A stretch of 64,000 nt of DNA from positions 16,538 through 80,537 of the forward strand of contig DATBTT010000011.1 in the NCBI GenBank assembly GCA_036559125.1, read 5' to 3'. Each line of letters opens with the position of its first letter. Positions within the stretch are counted from its first letter, which is position 1. Shown in pieces: positions 7,866 through 15,982 of the stretch. A model generated the notes under the pieces. That model was not told the DNA's origin, did not search any database, and saw only the letters and a program-made list of their open reading frames with translations. The position numbers and the translations under genes were made by a program. Source of the DNA: JALYTZ01 sp036559125. Its GTDB lineage: Bacteria; Vulcanimicrobiota; Vulcanimicrobiia; Vulcanimicrobiales; Vulcanimicrobiaceae.

Positions 7866-7930
7866 GGCGGAGGCGAAAAAGTAACGAGGATTTTCCGTGG
7901 AGGTGGGCCAATGCACCGCCTTCACGGGTC

Positions 7931-7955
7931 GGGGGGCTTCCCCCCATAGTTTTTT
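7931..7955 (+). terminator. Likely intrinsic terminator
   Basis: GGGGGG, a 3-nt CTT loop and CCCCCC are followed by ATAG and then six T. The stem is short but pure G:C. It lies between the TPR/TonB_C gene and exbB, so the two may be transcribed separately or by partial read-through. Confidence 0.5.
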
Positions 7956-8012
7956 ACTGTCCAAGCAACAGCTAAGTGCACAACGTTCCCGTCAACGGGA
8001 GGGGTCGAAATA

Positions 8013-8708
8013 GTGGGGATTTTCAGCGGTTTCATAGATCTTATGGTTCGGGGCGGCCCGGCAATGTGGATCTTACTCCTATGCTCGATCGTCGCGGTGG
8101 CCATCGTCATCGAACGATTGGTCTTCTTCGCGGCACAGCACGGCGATACCAAGGGCTTGCTGCGCCAGATCGGTCAGCGCATCGCCGCCGACGACATCGA
8201 CGGCGCCATTAAGGTCTGCCGTCAGAACAAGGGCATGCTGCCTCGGATTCTCGAGTTCGGCCTGTTGCGCGGCGAAAAGAATCGTGCCGACATCACCGAC
8301 GCGCTTTCGATCGCGCTCATGGAGCATCTCAACGCGCTCGAACGTAATCTCGGGGTCATCGGTACCATCGCCGTTATCGCGCCGTTCGTCGGCCTATCCG
8401 GTACGGTTTTGGGTATCATCAAGGCCTTCCAAGACATTGCCCTCAAGGGCAACTCGACGCCCGCCGTCGTAGCCGCAGGCGTCTCCGAAGCGCTCATCAC
8501 GACGTTCGCCGGCCTCGTGGTCGCCGTCGTCGCCGTCGTGTTCTTCAATTACTTCAAGACGCGCATCAAGGCGTACAATCAAGAGATGATCGTCGCTGCG
8601 AACCAACTCGCCGAAATGCTGCACTTCCACAACACTGGCGCTCCGATTCCCACCGAGCTTTACCAACCGGTCGGCGGAAAATCTACTCCCGCACCGGCCG
8701 TCAAGTAA
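8013..8708 (+). CDS. exbB: MotA/TolQ/ExbB proton channel family protein
   Basis: ExbB forms the inner-membrane pentamer that, with ExbD, converts proton flow into force on TonB. The 231 residues show three membrane segments. The first is near residues 13-33 (GPAMWILLLCSIVAVAIVI). The last two flank GTIAVIAPFVGLSGTVLGII and the stretch around TTFAGLVVAVVAVVFF. The conserved LSGTVLGIIKAF motif of the MotA/TolQ/ExbB fold is intact. The GTG start follows GGGAGGGG. Two exbD genes and a TonB-like gene follow with gaps of 3-21 bp, one operon. Confidence 0.93.
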   Translation: MGIFSGFIDLMVRGGPAMWILLLCSIVAVAIVIERLVFFAAQHGDTKGLLRQIGQRIAADDIDGAIKVCRQNKGMLPRILEFGLLRGEKNRADITDALSIALMEHLNALERNLGVIGTIAVIAPFVGLSGTVLGIIKAFQDIALKGNSTPAVVAAGVSEALITTFAGLVVAVVAVVFFNYFKTRIKAYNQEMIVAANQLAEMLHFHNTGAPIPTELYQPVGGKSTPAPAVK

Positions 8709-8729
8709 GCGCGGCACCAGGAGAATTCC

Positions 8730-9140
8730 GTGAGTCTCCTATCATCGCAGCAAGACCAGGAGGTAATGGCGGAGATCAACATCACGCCATTCACCGACGT
8801 GCTCCTGGTGTTGCTCATTATCTTCATGATTCTGGCAGCGATTCAAACGCCGCCGGGATTCGAAAAAGAGCTGCCCAACAACAACAATAACAACATTACG
8901 CAGCAAGTAAAACACGACGACATCGAAGTCGACGTCAACAATCGCGGCAAGATCCTCGTCGACGGCGTCGTGGCCGATCAGAGCAGCATTTACTACATAA
9001 TGGCGCAAGCCCGAGCCAAAAAAGGCAACAAGCACGTTTCGATCGTCGCCGACGCGAAGGCGCCCTACGGCATCATCATCCGGGTTCTGGATGCTGCCAA
9101 AGTTGCGGGACTCGACGATGTCGGGTTCGTTACGTCATAA
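8730..9140 (+). CDS. exbD: ExbD/TolR family protein (first copy)
   Basis: A 136-residue ExbD: a short cytoplasmic N-terminus, INITPFTDVLLVLLIIFMI as the single membrane helix with the essential aspartate (D in FTDVLLV), and a periplasmic domain. The asparagine run NNNNNN before the domain is unusual and probably a flexible linker. The C-terminal part (KHVSIVADAKAPYGIIIRVLDAAKVAG) matches the peptidoglycan-facing fold of the family. The GTG start is 21 bp after exbB. Confidence 0.93.
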   Translation: MSLLSSQQDQEVMAEINITPFTDVLLVLLIIFMILAAIQTPPGFEKELPNNNNNNITQQVKHDDIEVDVNNRGKILVDGVVADQSSIYYIMAQARAKKGNKHVSIVADAKAPYGIIIRVLDAAKVAGLDDVGFVTS

Positions 9141-9159
9141 GGTGGAGGTTCAGTAACCC

Positions 9160-9573
9160 GTGGCCGTATCAACAGGTCAAGGCGAAGAAGAGGTCATGTC
9201 GACCATCAACATCACGCCCTTCACGGACGTGCTGCTGGTCCTCCTGATCATCTTTATCATCCTTGCCGCCGTTACGAAAGAGCCGCCGCTTCCCCTGGCA
9301 AAGAACCGGGACAAGGTTCAGCCGTCGCAAATCGTCGTCATCATCGACGCGAAAGACAACATCCAAATCGGCTCCAGCACCCTAAATATCCAACAAGTGA
9401 GCGCGGCGTTTTCGGCGCTGCAAGACAACACCGGCCATAAATTCAAGAGCGTGATCATCAAGGCCGACCCGAAGGCCAACTACGGGACGATTCTTCAGGT
9501 GATGGACGCGGCGAAGTCGGTGGACTTAACGGATTTCGGTTTGGCGAATAAGATCGAGGGAAGCAAGACCTAA
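9160..9573 (+). CDS. exbD: ExbD/TolR family protein (second copy)
   Basis: This is the second ExbD in tandem, 137 residues. INITPFTDVLLVLLIIFII is nearly identical to the first copy and keeps the membrane aspartate, but the periplasmic part is quite different (PPLPLAKNRDKVQPSQIVVI). The pair likely forms a mixed ExbD dimer inside the ExbB ring, or each member serves a different TonB. AAGGTGGAGG lies upstream of its GTG start. It is followed after 3 bp by the TonB-like gene. Confidence 0.93.
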   Translation: MAVSTGQGEEEVMSTINITPFTDVLLVLLIIFIILAAVTKEPPLPLAKNRDKVQPSQIVVIIDAKDNIQIGSSTLNIQQVSAAFSALQDNTGHKFKSVIIKADPKANYGTILQVMDAAKSVDLTDFGLANKIEGSKT

Positions 9574-9576
9574 GCG

Positions 9577-10326
9577 ATGGCAGATAATAAAAACAAATCG
9601 CCGTTCCTCACGACGGGCGAACGGGTCCGCAATTACCTCGGCTGGGCATTTGTCGGGTCGCTTATCATCCACTTTATCCTAGCGCCATTCTTCCCCGGCT
9701 TAACGCGCCATCACGAAGACACCCAAACCGAGAAGGTCTCGGTAACCAAGAAGATACGCGTGAAGGTGCCGACGCCGCCGCCGCCCACGCCGACCCCACC
9801 GCCGACTCCGACCCCGCCGCCGCAGCGGACGCCGCCGCCGCAGCAGCAGCCGAAAGCGCCGCCGAAACTCAAGCTCAACGTGCCGAAAACCACGAGCAAC
9901 AACAAGTCGACGACGCAAACCACGCAAAAGTACATACCGCCGAAGAGCGGTTCGCAAAATGGCGTCCCGAACGGCGTAAATACGAATCCGCCCTCGACGG
10001 CTGCACCGCAGACACCCGCGCCGACGCAGGCTCCGGCGTGCAAAGTCCCCTTCCAAGATGCGACGGTCGCAAGCCCCGTTTCGCCGGAATATCCCGACAG
10101 CGCTCGCGAAATGGGATTGGGCAACGTGACGGTGCTGATCCAAGTTACAGTCGGGCCCAGCGGCAGCCTCGTCGCGGCGAAGGTCAATCAGAGTTCGAGT
10201 AATATGGCGATCGATCAAGCGGCACTTTCGGCCGCGCGACAATCGACCTACGCGCCGAAGATCGTGAATTGCAAGCCCGTGACCGGAGACTATCTCTTCC
10301 GCGCGAGTTTCGACGCCAGCAACTAA
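9577..10326 (+). CDS. TonB-like energy transducer
   Basis: The 249-residue protein has one N-terminal membrane helix (WAFVGSLIIHFILAPFF), a Pro/Thr/Lys-rich spacer of about 90 residues (PTPPPPTPTPPPTPTPPP) and a C-terminal TonB_C fold. Two cysteines frame that fold (ACKVPFQD near its start, IVNCKPVTGDY near its end) and could form a disulfide. The SPEYPDSAREMGLGNVTVLI block matches the YP..A...G..G.V.V motif of TonB. It closes the exbB-exbD-exbD operon and is followed by a strong terminator, so it is the likely partner of that motor. Confidence 0.85.
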   Translation: MADNKNKSPFLTTGERVRNYLGWAFVGSLIIHFILAPFFPGLTRHHEDTQTEKVSVTKKIRVKVPTPPPPTPTPPPTPTPPPQRTPPPQQQPKAPPKLKLNVPKTTSNNKSTTQTTQKYIPPKSGSQNGVPNGVNTNPPSTAAPQTPAPTQAPACKVPFQDATVASPVSPEYPDSAREMGLGNVTVLIQVTVGPSGSLVAAKVNQSSSNMAIDQAALSAARQSTYAPKIVNCKPVTGDYLFRASFDASN

Positions 10327-10349
10327 AGAACGAGATCGCGATTATGCTG

Positions 10350-10386
10350 AAAAGGCGCTTCCGGAAGGGAGCGCCTTTCTTTTTTG
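10350..10386 (+). terminator. Intrinsic terminator of the exbB-exbD-tonB operon
   Basis: AAAGGCGCT and AGCGCCTTT form a 9-bp stem around a short loop, followed by C and then TTTTTTT. It starts about 25 bp after the TonB-like gene and just before the second TonB-like gene. Confidence 0.85.
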
Positions 10387-10393
10387 ACAAGCA

Positions 10394-11062
10394 GTGAACG
10401 GTATGCACGTGACGCGCGCGCGCCGAGTGCTGGTCGTCGCTTTCGCGATCTCCATCCTGCTGCATCTCCTGTTGGCGCACTTCGCGCGGCTTCCGCTAAG
10501 CTCGCGCAACGACAAACCCGAACTCGTGACGCTCGACAAGCGACGCGCGATTTCGGTCGTACGCATGACGCCGCATCCGATTCCTACCACGCTGCCGACG
10601 CCGCGCGCGCCGCGACCACACGTTGTGTCCCATAGCATTCGGTCTGCGCCGGCCGTCGTGCACCGGTCCGCCGGGCCGTCCGGACCGCCTCACGGCAACG
10701 GGCCCGGAGCGTCGGCAACGGTATCGCCGCCGACGCCCCCGCCGCCCCCGGTGCCGACGGCTATGCCGGCCGGCGGATGCGCGCACCCCGAAGCCTCGCC
10801 CGCCGTACTTGCGACCCCGCCCGCGCCGGATATCGCGCCCGATGCGCGCGCGAAAGCGACGAGCGGAACGACCGCGGTGAACGTACGATTGGACGCCGAT
10901 GGACGCGTGGCAAGTGCGGCGGTCGCGAGTAGTTCGGGGAACGCGGACCTGGACATCGTCGCGGTCTCAATGGCGCGCGCCGCGAGCTACACGCCGAAAT
11001 ACGTCGCCTGCAAAGCGGTCGCCGCGGACTACACGTTCACGGTAAAATTCGTCGCATGGTAG
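10394..11062 (+). CDS. Second TonB-like protein
   Basis: This 222-residue protein has an N-terminal membrane helix (VLVVAFAISILLHLLLAHF), a Pro-rich linker with PPTPPPPPVPT, and a C-terminal TonB_C-like fold (TTAVNVRLDADGRVASAAV). It shares with the upstream TonB the pair of cysteines around that fold (GGCAHPEAS and KYVACKAVAADY). It lies beyond the terminator at 10350-10386, so it probably has its own regulation or relies on read-through. The GTG at 10394 or the ATG at 10403 can be the start; neither has a good ribosome site. Confidence 0.75.
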   Translation: MNGMHVTRARRVLVVAFAISILLHLLLAHFARLPLSSRNDKPELVTLDKRRAISVVRMTPHPIPTTLPTPRAPRPHVVSHSIRSAPAVVHRSAGPSGPPHGNGPGASATVSPPTPPPPPVPTAMPAGGCAHPEASPAVLATPPAPDIAPDARAKATSGTTAVNVRLDADGRVASAAVASSSGNADLDIVAVSMARAASYTPKYVACKAVAADYTFTVKFVAW

Positions 11063-11083
11063 CGACCGGTGCGCGCAGCGCCG

Positions 11084-11488
11084 CTAGACGACGCCCATGT
11101 CTCGCAGGAGGCGCAACGTATCGATGTATCGCACCAAATCCCCGCGCGTAGCGTCGTCGATTTCGGTAAAAGCTACGCCGGTTCGGTAGCGCGAGAGTAG
11201 CGGATCGAAGCTCGACCAACGCACCATGCCCTGCATGCGAATGACCGGATTGGTGTCTCCGCGTAATTCGAGTTGGACGCGGATCGGCGCGTCCTTTTGC
11301 AGTTGCGCGTTGGTGATCATCGCCATTCCGCCGAGGGCGATGTCGTACGTTTCGGTAAACTCGGGCGCAAAGTCGTCAGATATGCTGTACGAAACGAGCA
11401 GCGTGTCGCCGACGCGTTCGAAGGCGCGGCGATGGCCGAAGCGCTGTTCTTCCTTTTCGTCGGCGGGCGCATGGGACGAATGATCCAC
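11084..11488 (-). CDS. PilZ domain protein, probable c-di-GMP receptor
   Basis: The PilZ fold is recognised by the N-terminal arginine motif RRAFERVG and the strand-turn TYDIALGGMAMI, which stands for the usual D/NxSxxG. These are the two c-di-GMP contacts of the family; the serine of the second motif is alanine here, so affinity may differ. The frame extends further upstream on the minus strand, but that part lies opposite uppP. The first sensible start is GTG 11488, giving 134 residues. The gene converges with the second TonB-like gene and diverges from uppP. Confidence 0.8.
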   Translation of the reverse strand: MDHSSHAPADEKEEQRFGHRRAFERVGDTLLVSYSISDDFAPEFTETYDIALGGMAMITNAQLQKDAPIRVQLELRGDTNPVIRMQGMVRWSSFDPLLSRYRTGVAFTEIDDATRGDLVRYIDTLRLLRDMGVV

Positions 11489-11546
11489 GTTTCTCGGCTT
11501 AGTCCGTTCCCAGGAGCAATCCTCCCGGCGCCGTAACCTCGGCTGC

Positions 11547-12407
11547 GTGACTTTTGCCCAAGCGCTCGTACTGGCGCTCCTCCAAGGCGTGAGCGAACTC
11601 TTCCCGGTGAGTAGCCTCGGCCACACGATTCTGGTTCCCGCCCTCTTCCAGTGGAACAACATCGATCGTACCGCCCCGACCTTTTTGGCCTTCGTCGTGG
11701 TGCTCCATTTGGGCACCGCGATCGCGCTCGTGCTGTTCTACTGGAAAGATTGGGTCAACATCGTCGGCGCGCTGCTGCGCAGCGTAGCGCGCGGCAAGCT
11801 CAGCGACGATCGCGACGAACGCATCGGCTGGCTTTTGGTCGTCGGTACGATACCGGTAGGCTTGCTGGGCCTGCTCTTTCAAGAGAAGGTCCAAGGGTTA
11901 TTCGGGGCCGTGGCGCCGGCAGCGGTCTTCCTGGTGATCAACGGGTTTATCATGTTTTTCGGAGAGGCGCTGCGAAAACGTCAACATGCCGACTCCGCCC
12001 GGTCCTACAAGCGGCTCGAGGCGATATCGTGGATGCAAAGCGTTTTCGTCGGCTTCGCGCAATCGCTCGCGCTCTTTCCGGGCATCTCGCGCTCCGGTGC
12101 CTCGATCGTGGGCGGCCTATTGATCGATCTGGATCACGAGGACGCTGCGAAATACTCGTTCTTGCTTGCGACGCCGGTAATTCTCGCTGCCTCGCTTTTG
12201 AAGATCCCCGAACTGTTCGCGCCAGGCGCTCACGTCGCGCTAGTCCAAGCTATAGTCGGCGGAGTGCTTTCGGGCGTGGCCGCCTACCTATCGGTCGCGT
12301 TCCTCACCCGATATTTCCGATCGAACGATCTGCGCCCGTTCGGCTGGTATTGCGTCCTGTTCGGCGCGCTCTGTTTCGTTCTCGCTCGCATGGGAGTCAT
12401 CCGATGA
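11547..12407 (+). CDS. uppP: Undecaprenyl-diphosphate phosphatase
   Basis: UppP recycles undecaprenyl diphosphate to the monophosphate carrier used for peptidoglycan. The 286-residue integral membrane protein keeps both family motifs: LLQGVSELFPVSSLGH near the N-terminus (glutamate and serine of the active site) and PGISRSGASIVGGLLIDL in the middle, with the catalytic arginine. About eight hydrophobic helices are visible. GTG 11547 is the start; the 3' end overlaps the next small gene by 4 bp (ATGA). Confidence 0.95.
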   Translation: MTFAQALVLALLQGVSELFPVSSLGHTILVPALFQWNNIDRTAPTFLAFVVVLHLGTAIALVLFYWKDWVNIVGALLRSVARGKLSDDRDERIGWLLVVGTIPVGLLGLLFQEKVQGLFGAVAPAAVFLVINGFIMFFGEALRKRQHADSARSYKRLEAISWMQSVFVGFAQSLALFPGISRSGASIVGGLLIDLDHEDAAKYSFLLATPVILAASLLKIPELFAPGAHVALVQAIVGGVLSGVAAYLSVAFLTRYFRSNDLRPFGWYCVLFGALCFVLARMGVIR

Positions 12408-12601
12408 AAAACCTTGCCCTCGTTCTCGCGATCATCTTTATCATTCTTGCGATTCTCACCGCGACCGGCGTGGCCTCGTTCTTGCCGGTGTTGGGACTGG
12501 ACGGCCACCATCACACCAAACACACGATCGTCTATGTAGTGCTTGCAGTCCTCTGCTTCATCTGGATGCGCTTCGCATCGAACGCCGCTCCGGCGCGCTA
12601 A
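12404..12601 (+). CDS. Small membrane protein downstream of uppP
   Basis: This 65-residue protein has two hydrophobic segments (ALVLAIIFIILAILTATGV and TIVYVVLAVLCFIWMRFA) separated by a histidine-rich loop, GHHHTKH. The ATG at 12404 overlaps the uppP stop as ATGA and has GGGAG seven bases upstream, which supports a real, translationally coupled gene. Small DUF5670-like or similar two-helix proteins look like this, but I do not recognise a specific family. Function unknown. Confidence 0.7.
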   Translation: MKNLALVLAIIFIILAILTATGVASFLPVLGLDGHHHTKHTIVYVVLAVLCFIWMRFASNAAPAR

Positions 12602-12611
12602 AGGGTACGCC

Positions 12612-13259
12612 ATGAAAGACATCGTCGAACTTTTGCGCATGCCTTCGCCGGCCCCGCGCCCGCAAGCGCTCGCATACGACGGGCAGCTTCTGTGGATGGG
12701 GTCGCTGGGGACGTCCCGGCTGTATGCCATCGAACCATCGCATTGGACCGTACGCGAAGAAGCGCAAGCTCCGGGACTTCCGTACGGGGCGACCGTCGTC
12801 GGCGACGAACTGCGCGTGCTTCTGGGCGAAGGCCCGGAAGACCATCGCACGATACGGCGATTCGTCCCCGGCCACGGCTTCCGAACCGAGGACGCCATTG
12901 CGTGCCCCGACGATACCGGTTCGCAACTCAGTTATGACGGCGATCGTCTGTATGTAAGCCAGTGGTACAACAAACGCATACTTTCGCTCGGCGAGCACGG
13001 TGAAGTCGGAAGCGTCATCGAGTCGCCGCGCGGCATCTGCGGCCAAGTCGTCGTCGACGGCTGTTTCTACGTACTTAACACCAACGACGAAGATACGACG
13101 GAGTACTACGTGACGCGCATTGACGCGCGCAACGGCGCGCCGAAAGTCGAGGACGTCGCGCGGGTCCCATTCGGCGCGCGCGCGCTAGCCTTCGACGGCG
13201 AACGTTTTTGGACCAATCACCGCGAACACCACGAAATGGTAGCCTTCAAGATCGACTAA
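12612..13259 (+). CDS. Beta-propeller-like protein, SMP-30/glutamine-cyclotransferase style
   Basis: The 215-residue protein repeats strands of the type ALAYDGQLLWMGSLGTSRLY, QLSYDGDRLYVSQWYNKRIL and ALAFDGERFWTNHREHHEMV, spaced about 45-90 residues apart. These are blades of a small beta-propeller like those in SMP-30 or glutamine cyclotransferase relatives. No signal peptide and no clear catalytic set are visible. The ATG at 12612 is preceded by AAGGG at 6 nt. It follows the small membrane gene by 10 bp and probably belongs to the uppP operon. The function is not known. Confidence 0.65.
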   Translation: MKDIVELLRMPSPAPRPQALAYDGQLLWMGSLGTSRLYAIEPSHWTVREEAQAPGLPYGATVVGDELRVLLGEGPEDHRTIRRFVPGHGFRTEDAIACPDDTGSQLSYDGDRLYVSQWYNKRILSLGEHGEVGSVIESPRGICGQVVVDGCFYVLNTNDEDTTEYYVTRIDARNGAPKVEDVARVPFGARALAFDGERFWTNHREHHEMVAFKID

Positions 13260-13281
13260 CCCCTCCCGTCATGCCGATTAC

Positions 13282-13339
13282 GCCCTTCGACAAGGTCAGG
13301 GTGACGGGGTTGATTGTCATGCTGAGCCTGTCGAAGCAC
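13282..13339. repeat. Inverted pair of the CCTTCGACA repeat
   Basis: CCCTTCGACAAGGTCAGGGT (13283-13302) runs into GACGGGG, then an inverted copy ATGCTGAGCCTGTCGAAGC (13319-13337) follows. The pair sits between two convergent genes and could fold as a hairpin, possibly acting as a bidirectional terminator or a REP-like element. Confidence 0.75.
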
Positions 13340-13384
13340 GTCGTGCTCGCGGCATGGCGAAGCGCATTTTGTGCCCTTCGAGAG

Positions 13385-14299
13385 TTAGTGCGTGCCGATT
13401 AGGTAGACTTCGTGCGGATGCGGGGCTATGATTTCGACGTTGGCTCGTGCGGTGCGTAGATGTGGTTCGTAGTCCGCCTGCTTTTGTTCCGTGGTTTGCA
13501 CGATGACAACGGGATAGTCTTCGGCGCTCGATAGGACGGTTGCGATCGCGCGGGCGTAACTGTGTTCGTCGGCGCTCTTTTGACCGAAGAGCGAGTCGCG
13601 GTACGCGTGCTCGATGCTGAAGTAGGGGTTGGCTTGCCACCACGCTTCCCACATCCAGATGCGGGCGTCCGCATTGCGGAACGCGTTTCGTGCGGGAGGG
13701 GCGATGAAGAGCGCGTCGGCGGATTGCGCCGCGATCGTGGAGAGTACGTCGGCCTGGCGAGATGTGTTGCGTCGAAGATTGCTGCCGACCCATTTTTCGG
13801 TTTGCCGTATGTACGACCACGCGAGTTCGCTGGGGGGCACGTCCTGCATGTCGTCGGGATTGTGGGCTTTTTGCAGCCAGTAGCAGAGTACGCGCCACAA
13901 ACCGAGAATCGCGAGGCCGGTTTGACCGTCGCTACGTAAATTGCGAACGTTGTCGTGCCAGACGCCGAGATAGACGCACTGCTCCTCGGTGAAGAACACG
14001 CCCTCCCACGCCTTGAACATGTCGGAGGAGTACAGTCGTCCGGGCAGCATTTCGACGATTTCGGCGACCTCGCTGTCGCGTAGGATCGTGAAATCGTTGG
14101 TGAGCAGCCCCTCTCCAACGCGCACGAACCATTCGAGCAGATCGCCTCCATGCACCGCGATTCCATGCCGTTTGAGGTAATTCAAATGAGTCGGCAATCC
14201 CATGAACGGATCCACCAGACTGTGGCATTCGTAGCGCGTCAGCAATTCGTAAAGGCGCGACGGCGAGACCCGCCGCGTTCGCTCCCGCAGTTCGATCAT
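13385..14299 (-). CDS. D12-class adenine methyltransferase-like protein with degenerate motifs
   Basis: Residues 28-53 (LVDPFMGLPTHLNYLKRHG, then VHGGDL) resemble the PF.GGG....L motif and following acidic residue of D12-class (Dam-like) N6-adenine methyltransferases. The later catalytic DPPY motif is represented by LFIAPPARN near residues 198-205, with Ala for Asp and Ala for Tyr. The glycine-rich loop is also altered (GLP for GGG). The 304-residue protein is therefore probably not an active DNA methyltransferase; it may bind SAM or DNA, or have another role. The ATG at 14299 overlaps the stop of the upstream HD-GYP-like gene (ATGA), so the two are coupled. The family match is by motif only. 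Confidence 0.55.
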   Translation of the reverse strand: MIELRERTRRVSPSRLYELLTRYECHSLVDPFMGLPTHLNYLKRHGIAVHGGDLLEWFVRVGEGLLTNDFTILRDSEVAEIVEMLPGRLYSSDMFKAWEGVFFTEEQCVYLGVWHDNVRNLRSDGQTGLAILGLWRVLCYWLQKAHNPDDMQDVPPSELAWSYIRQTEKWVGSNLRRNTSRQADVLSTIAAQSADALFIAPPARNAFRNADARIWMWEAWWQANPYFSIEHAYRDSLFGQKSADEHSYARAIATVLSSAEDYPVVIVQTTEQKQADYEPHLRTARANVEIIAPHPHEVYLIGTH

Positions 14300-15480
14300 G
14301 GCCGCACCTTGGCGACGTCCGCCAAAGCGCGAACGACGCGCGGATCGAATTGCGTACCCGCGACCGACTCCAACTGCTCGAGCGGCGATAGCGACGGGCT
14401 TGCGGCGCCGGAGCCGAAACGATCGTCGAGGCCATCGTAAGCTACGCACGCGGCAAGGACTTGCGACTCGATAGGAATTTCGTCGTGACGCATGCGGTCG
14501 GGTAACCCGGTTCCGTCGTACCATTCGGCGCGCGCGCGAACGACGCTTGCGAGATCGGCGACGACCGGAAACGCGGCAATCAGCTCGGCGGCGGCGATGG
14601 CATTTGCGGCACGCCCTTCGATGCCTAGCCGCGAAAGCGGATCGAAGCGCTGCGCCTCCGGAGCCGCCGCGGAGAGCTCGCCGAGACCGAATAGCGCGGA
14701 CGCGAGCGTGACGCGGCGAATCTGCTGCGCTTGGAGGCCGAGCGCGGTCGCGAGCGCGTCGGCCCGGCGGCCGATGCGGCGCCAGCGCCGAGCAGTCCCG
14801 TTGTGATCGTCGACGCGATCGGCGAGCAGTTCGACGATATCGTGCGGCGCGGTGCCGGCACTCAAGGAATCAGCCGGTGCTTCGAGCGGTGTTATTTCGC
14901 CGCCGAAGGTGTGAAACCACATAATGAAGGTTCGCGTCTGTTCCGGTGCAAAGCGCTGTCCGCCGTCCGCGGCCAAACAAGCCAGACCCTCTTCCGGCTC
15001 GGCGCGCAAACCCACATATGCGCTTGCGATGTGTAGCGTCTGCGCGGCTTTTGGAATGCCGTTCCACCGAAGCTGGTCGGGGAAACCCGTGCCGTCCCAG
15101 GCCTCGGCTTGCCAGCGTACCAGGTCGGCCGTGCCTTCCGGGAGTGCCGCGATGGCCGCGCACGTCCGCGCTCCGTCGGCCGGAACGTCCCACCGCAACA
15201 TCGTTGCGCTGCGTTCGGAGAGCGGATCGCCTTTGCGCAGCCCAGGATTTCCGAAAGCGCCGGCGTTGCGCAGGAGTGCCGCCCAAAAAAGCGCATCGCG
15301 ATCTTTTTCAGGGAGTCCCGCGATGCTGGCGATAGCAACGGCGAGCGACGCAATCGCAATGCCGTCGTCCGGAGCGTCGCCTGCCACGACGTCGGCTACG
15401 GTGCCAAAAAGCGCGAGCAACTCCGCTAGGGCCCCGCGGTCCGGGCTCGAATTGGCGCCTTGAGCTGATAACAGCGACAT
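14296..15480 (-). CDS. Tandem degenerate HD-GYP-like protein
   Basis: The 394-residue protein has two halves of the same kind. Each carries the tail of the HD-GYP signature: AEAWDGTGFPDQLRWNGIP at about 125-143 and AEWYDGTGLPDRMRHDEIP at about 318-336, followed by an alanine-rich helix as in HD-GYP phosphodiesterases. The catalytic HD pair is lost in both (LLRNAGAFG near 71, LFGLGELS near 265), and the HHE triad before DGTG is absent. It probably no longer cleaves c-di-GMP and may act as a sensor or scaffold. The true start is ATG 15480, as the longer frame would run opposite moaC. It is 4 bp overlapped with the D12-like gene. Confidence 0.75.
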   Translation of the reverse strand: MSLLSAQGANSSPDRGALAELLALFGTVADVVAGDAPDDGIAIASLAVAIASIAGLPEKDRDALFWAALLRNAGAFGNPGLRKGDPLSERSATMLRWDVPADGARTCAAIAALPEGTADLVRWQAEAWDGTGFPDQLRWNGIPKAAQTLHIASAYVGLRAEPEEGLACLAADGGQRFAPEQTRTFIMWFHTFGGEITPLEAPADSLSAGTAPHDIVELLADRVDDHNGTARRWRRIGRRADALATALGLQAQQIRRVTLASALFGLGELSAAAPEAQRFDPLSRLGIEGRAANAIAAAELIAAFPVVADLASVVRARAEWYDGTGLPDRMRHDEIPIESQVLAACVAYDGLDDRFGSGAASPSLSPLEQLESVAGTQFDPRVVRALADVAKVRP

Positions 15481-15499
15481 CTCTCCAATCGTTTTTTCT

Positions 15500-15982
15500 A
15501 TGAGCCTGCCGAAACCCTCACATATTGCCGCCGACGGAAGCGTTTCCATGGTCGACGTCTCCACCAAAACGGTCACGTTGCGAACGGCGCGCGCCGGCGC
15601 GCGCGTGCGCATGAGCCCTTCTGCAGTAAAGGCGTTACGCGATGCGACGCTGCCCAAAGGCGATGCGTTCGTAACGGCGCAACTCGCCGGTATTCTTGCC
15701 GCGAAACAAACCGGAACCTTGATTCCATTGGCCCATCCCTTGCCGCTCGCGCAAGTGGAAGTGCGTTTTAGATGGGACGCAGACGTGCTGGTGATCGAAG
15801 CAACGGCGCGAACCTCCGCGCAAACCGGCGTCGAAATGGAAGCGATGGTCGCCGCTTCGATCGCGGCGCTCACGATTTACGATATGACGAAGGCGGTCGA
15901 TAAGGGCATCGTCGTTGAGTCCGTGCGGCTCCTCGAAAAAAGCGGCGGCAAGAGCGGACACTGGGTTGCCGATGCGTCATAA
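15500..15982 (+). CDS. moaC: Cyclic pyranopterin monophosphate synthase MoaC
   Basis: MoaC makes the pyranopterin ring in molybdenum cofactor synthesis. The 160 residues contain MVDVSTKTVTLRTARA, KQTGTLIPLAHPLPL and EMEAMVAASIAALTIYDMTKAVDKG (motif shown in part), including the catalytic lysines and the H-P-L-P loop. The start ATG lies 20 bp from the divergent HD-GYP-like gene, so any promoter is shared or very short. It overlaps the moaB gene by 11 bp. Confidence 0.95.
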   Translation: MSLPKPSHIAADGSVSMVDVSTKTVTLRTARAGARVRMSPSAVKALRDATLPKGDAFVTAQLAGILAAKQTGTLIPLAHPLPLAQVEVRFRWDADVLVIEATARTSAQTGVEMEAMVAASIAALTIYDMTKAVDKGIVVESVRLLEKSGGKSGHWVADAS

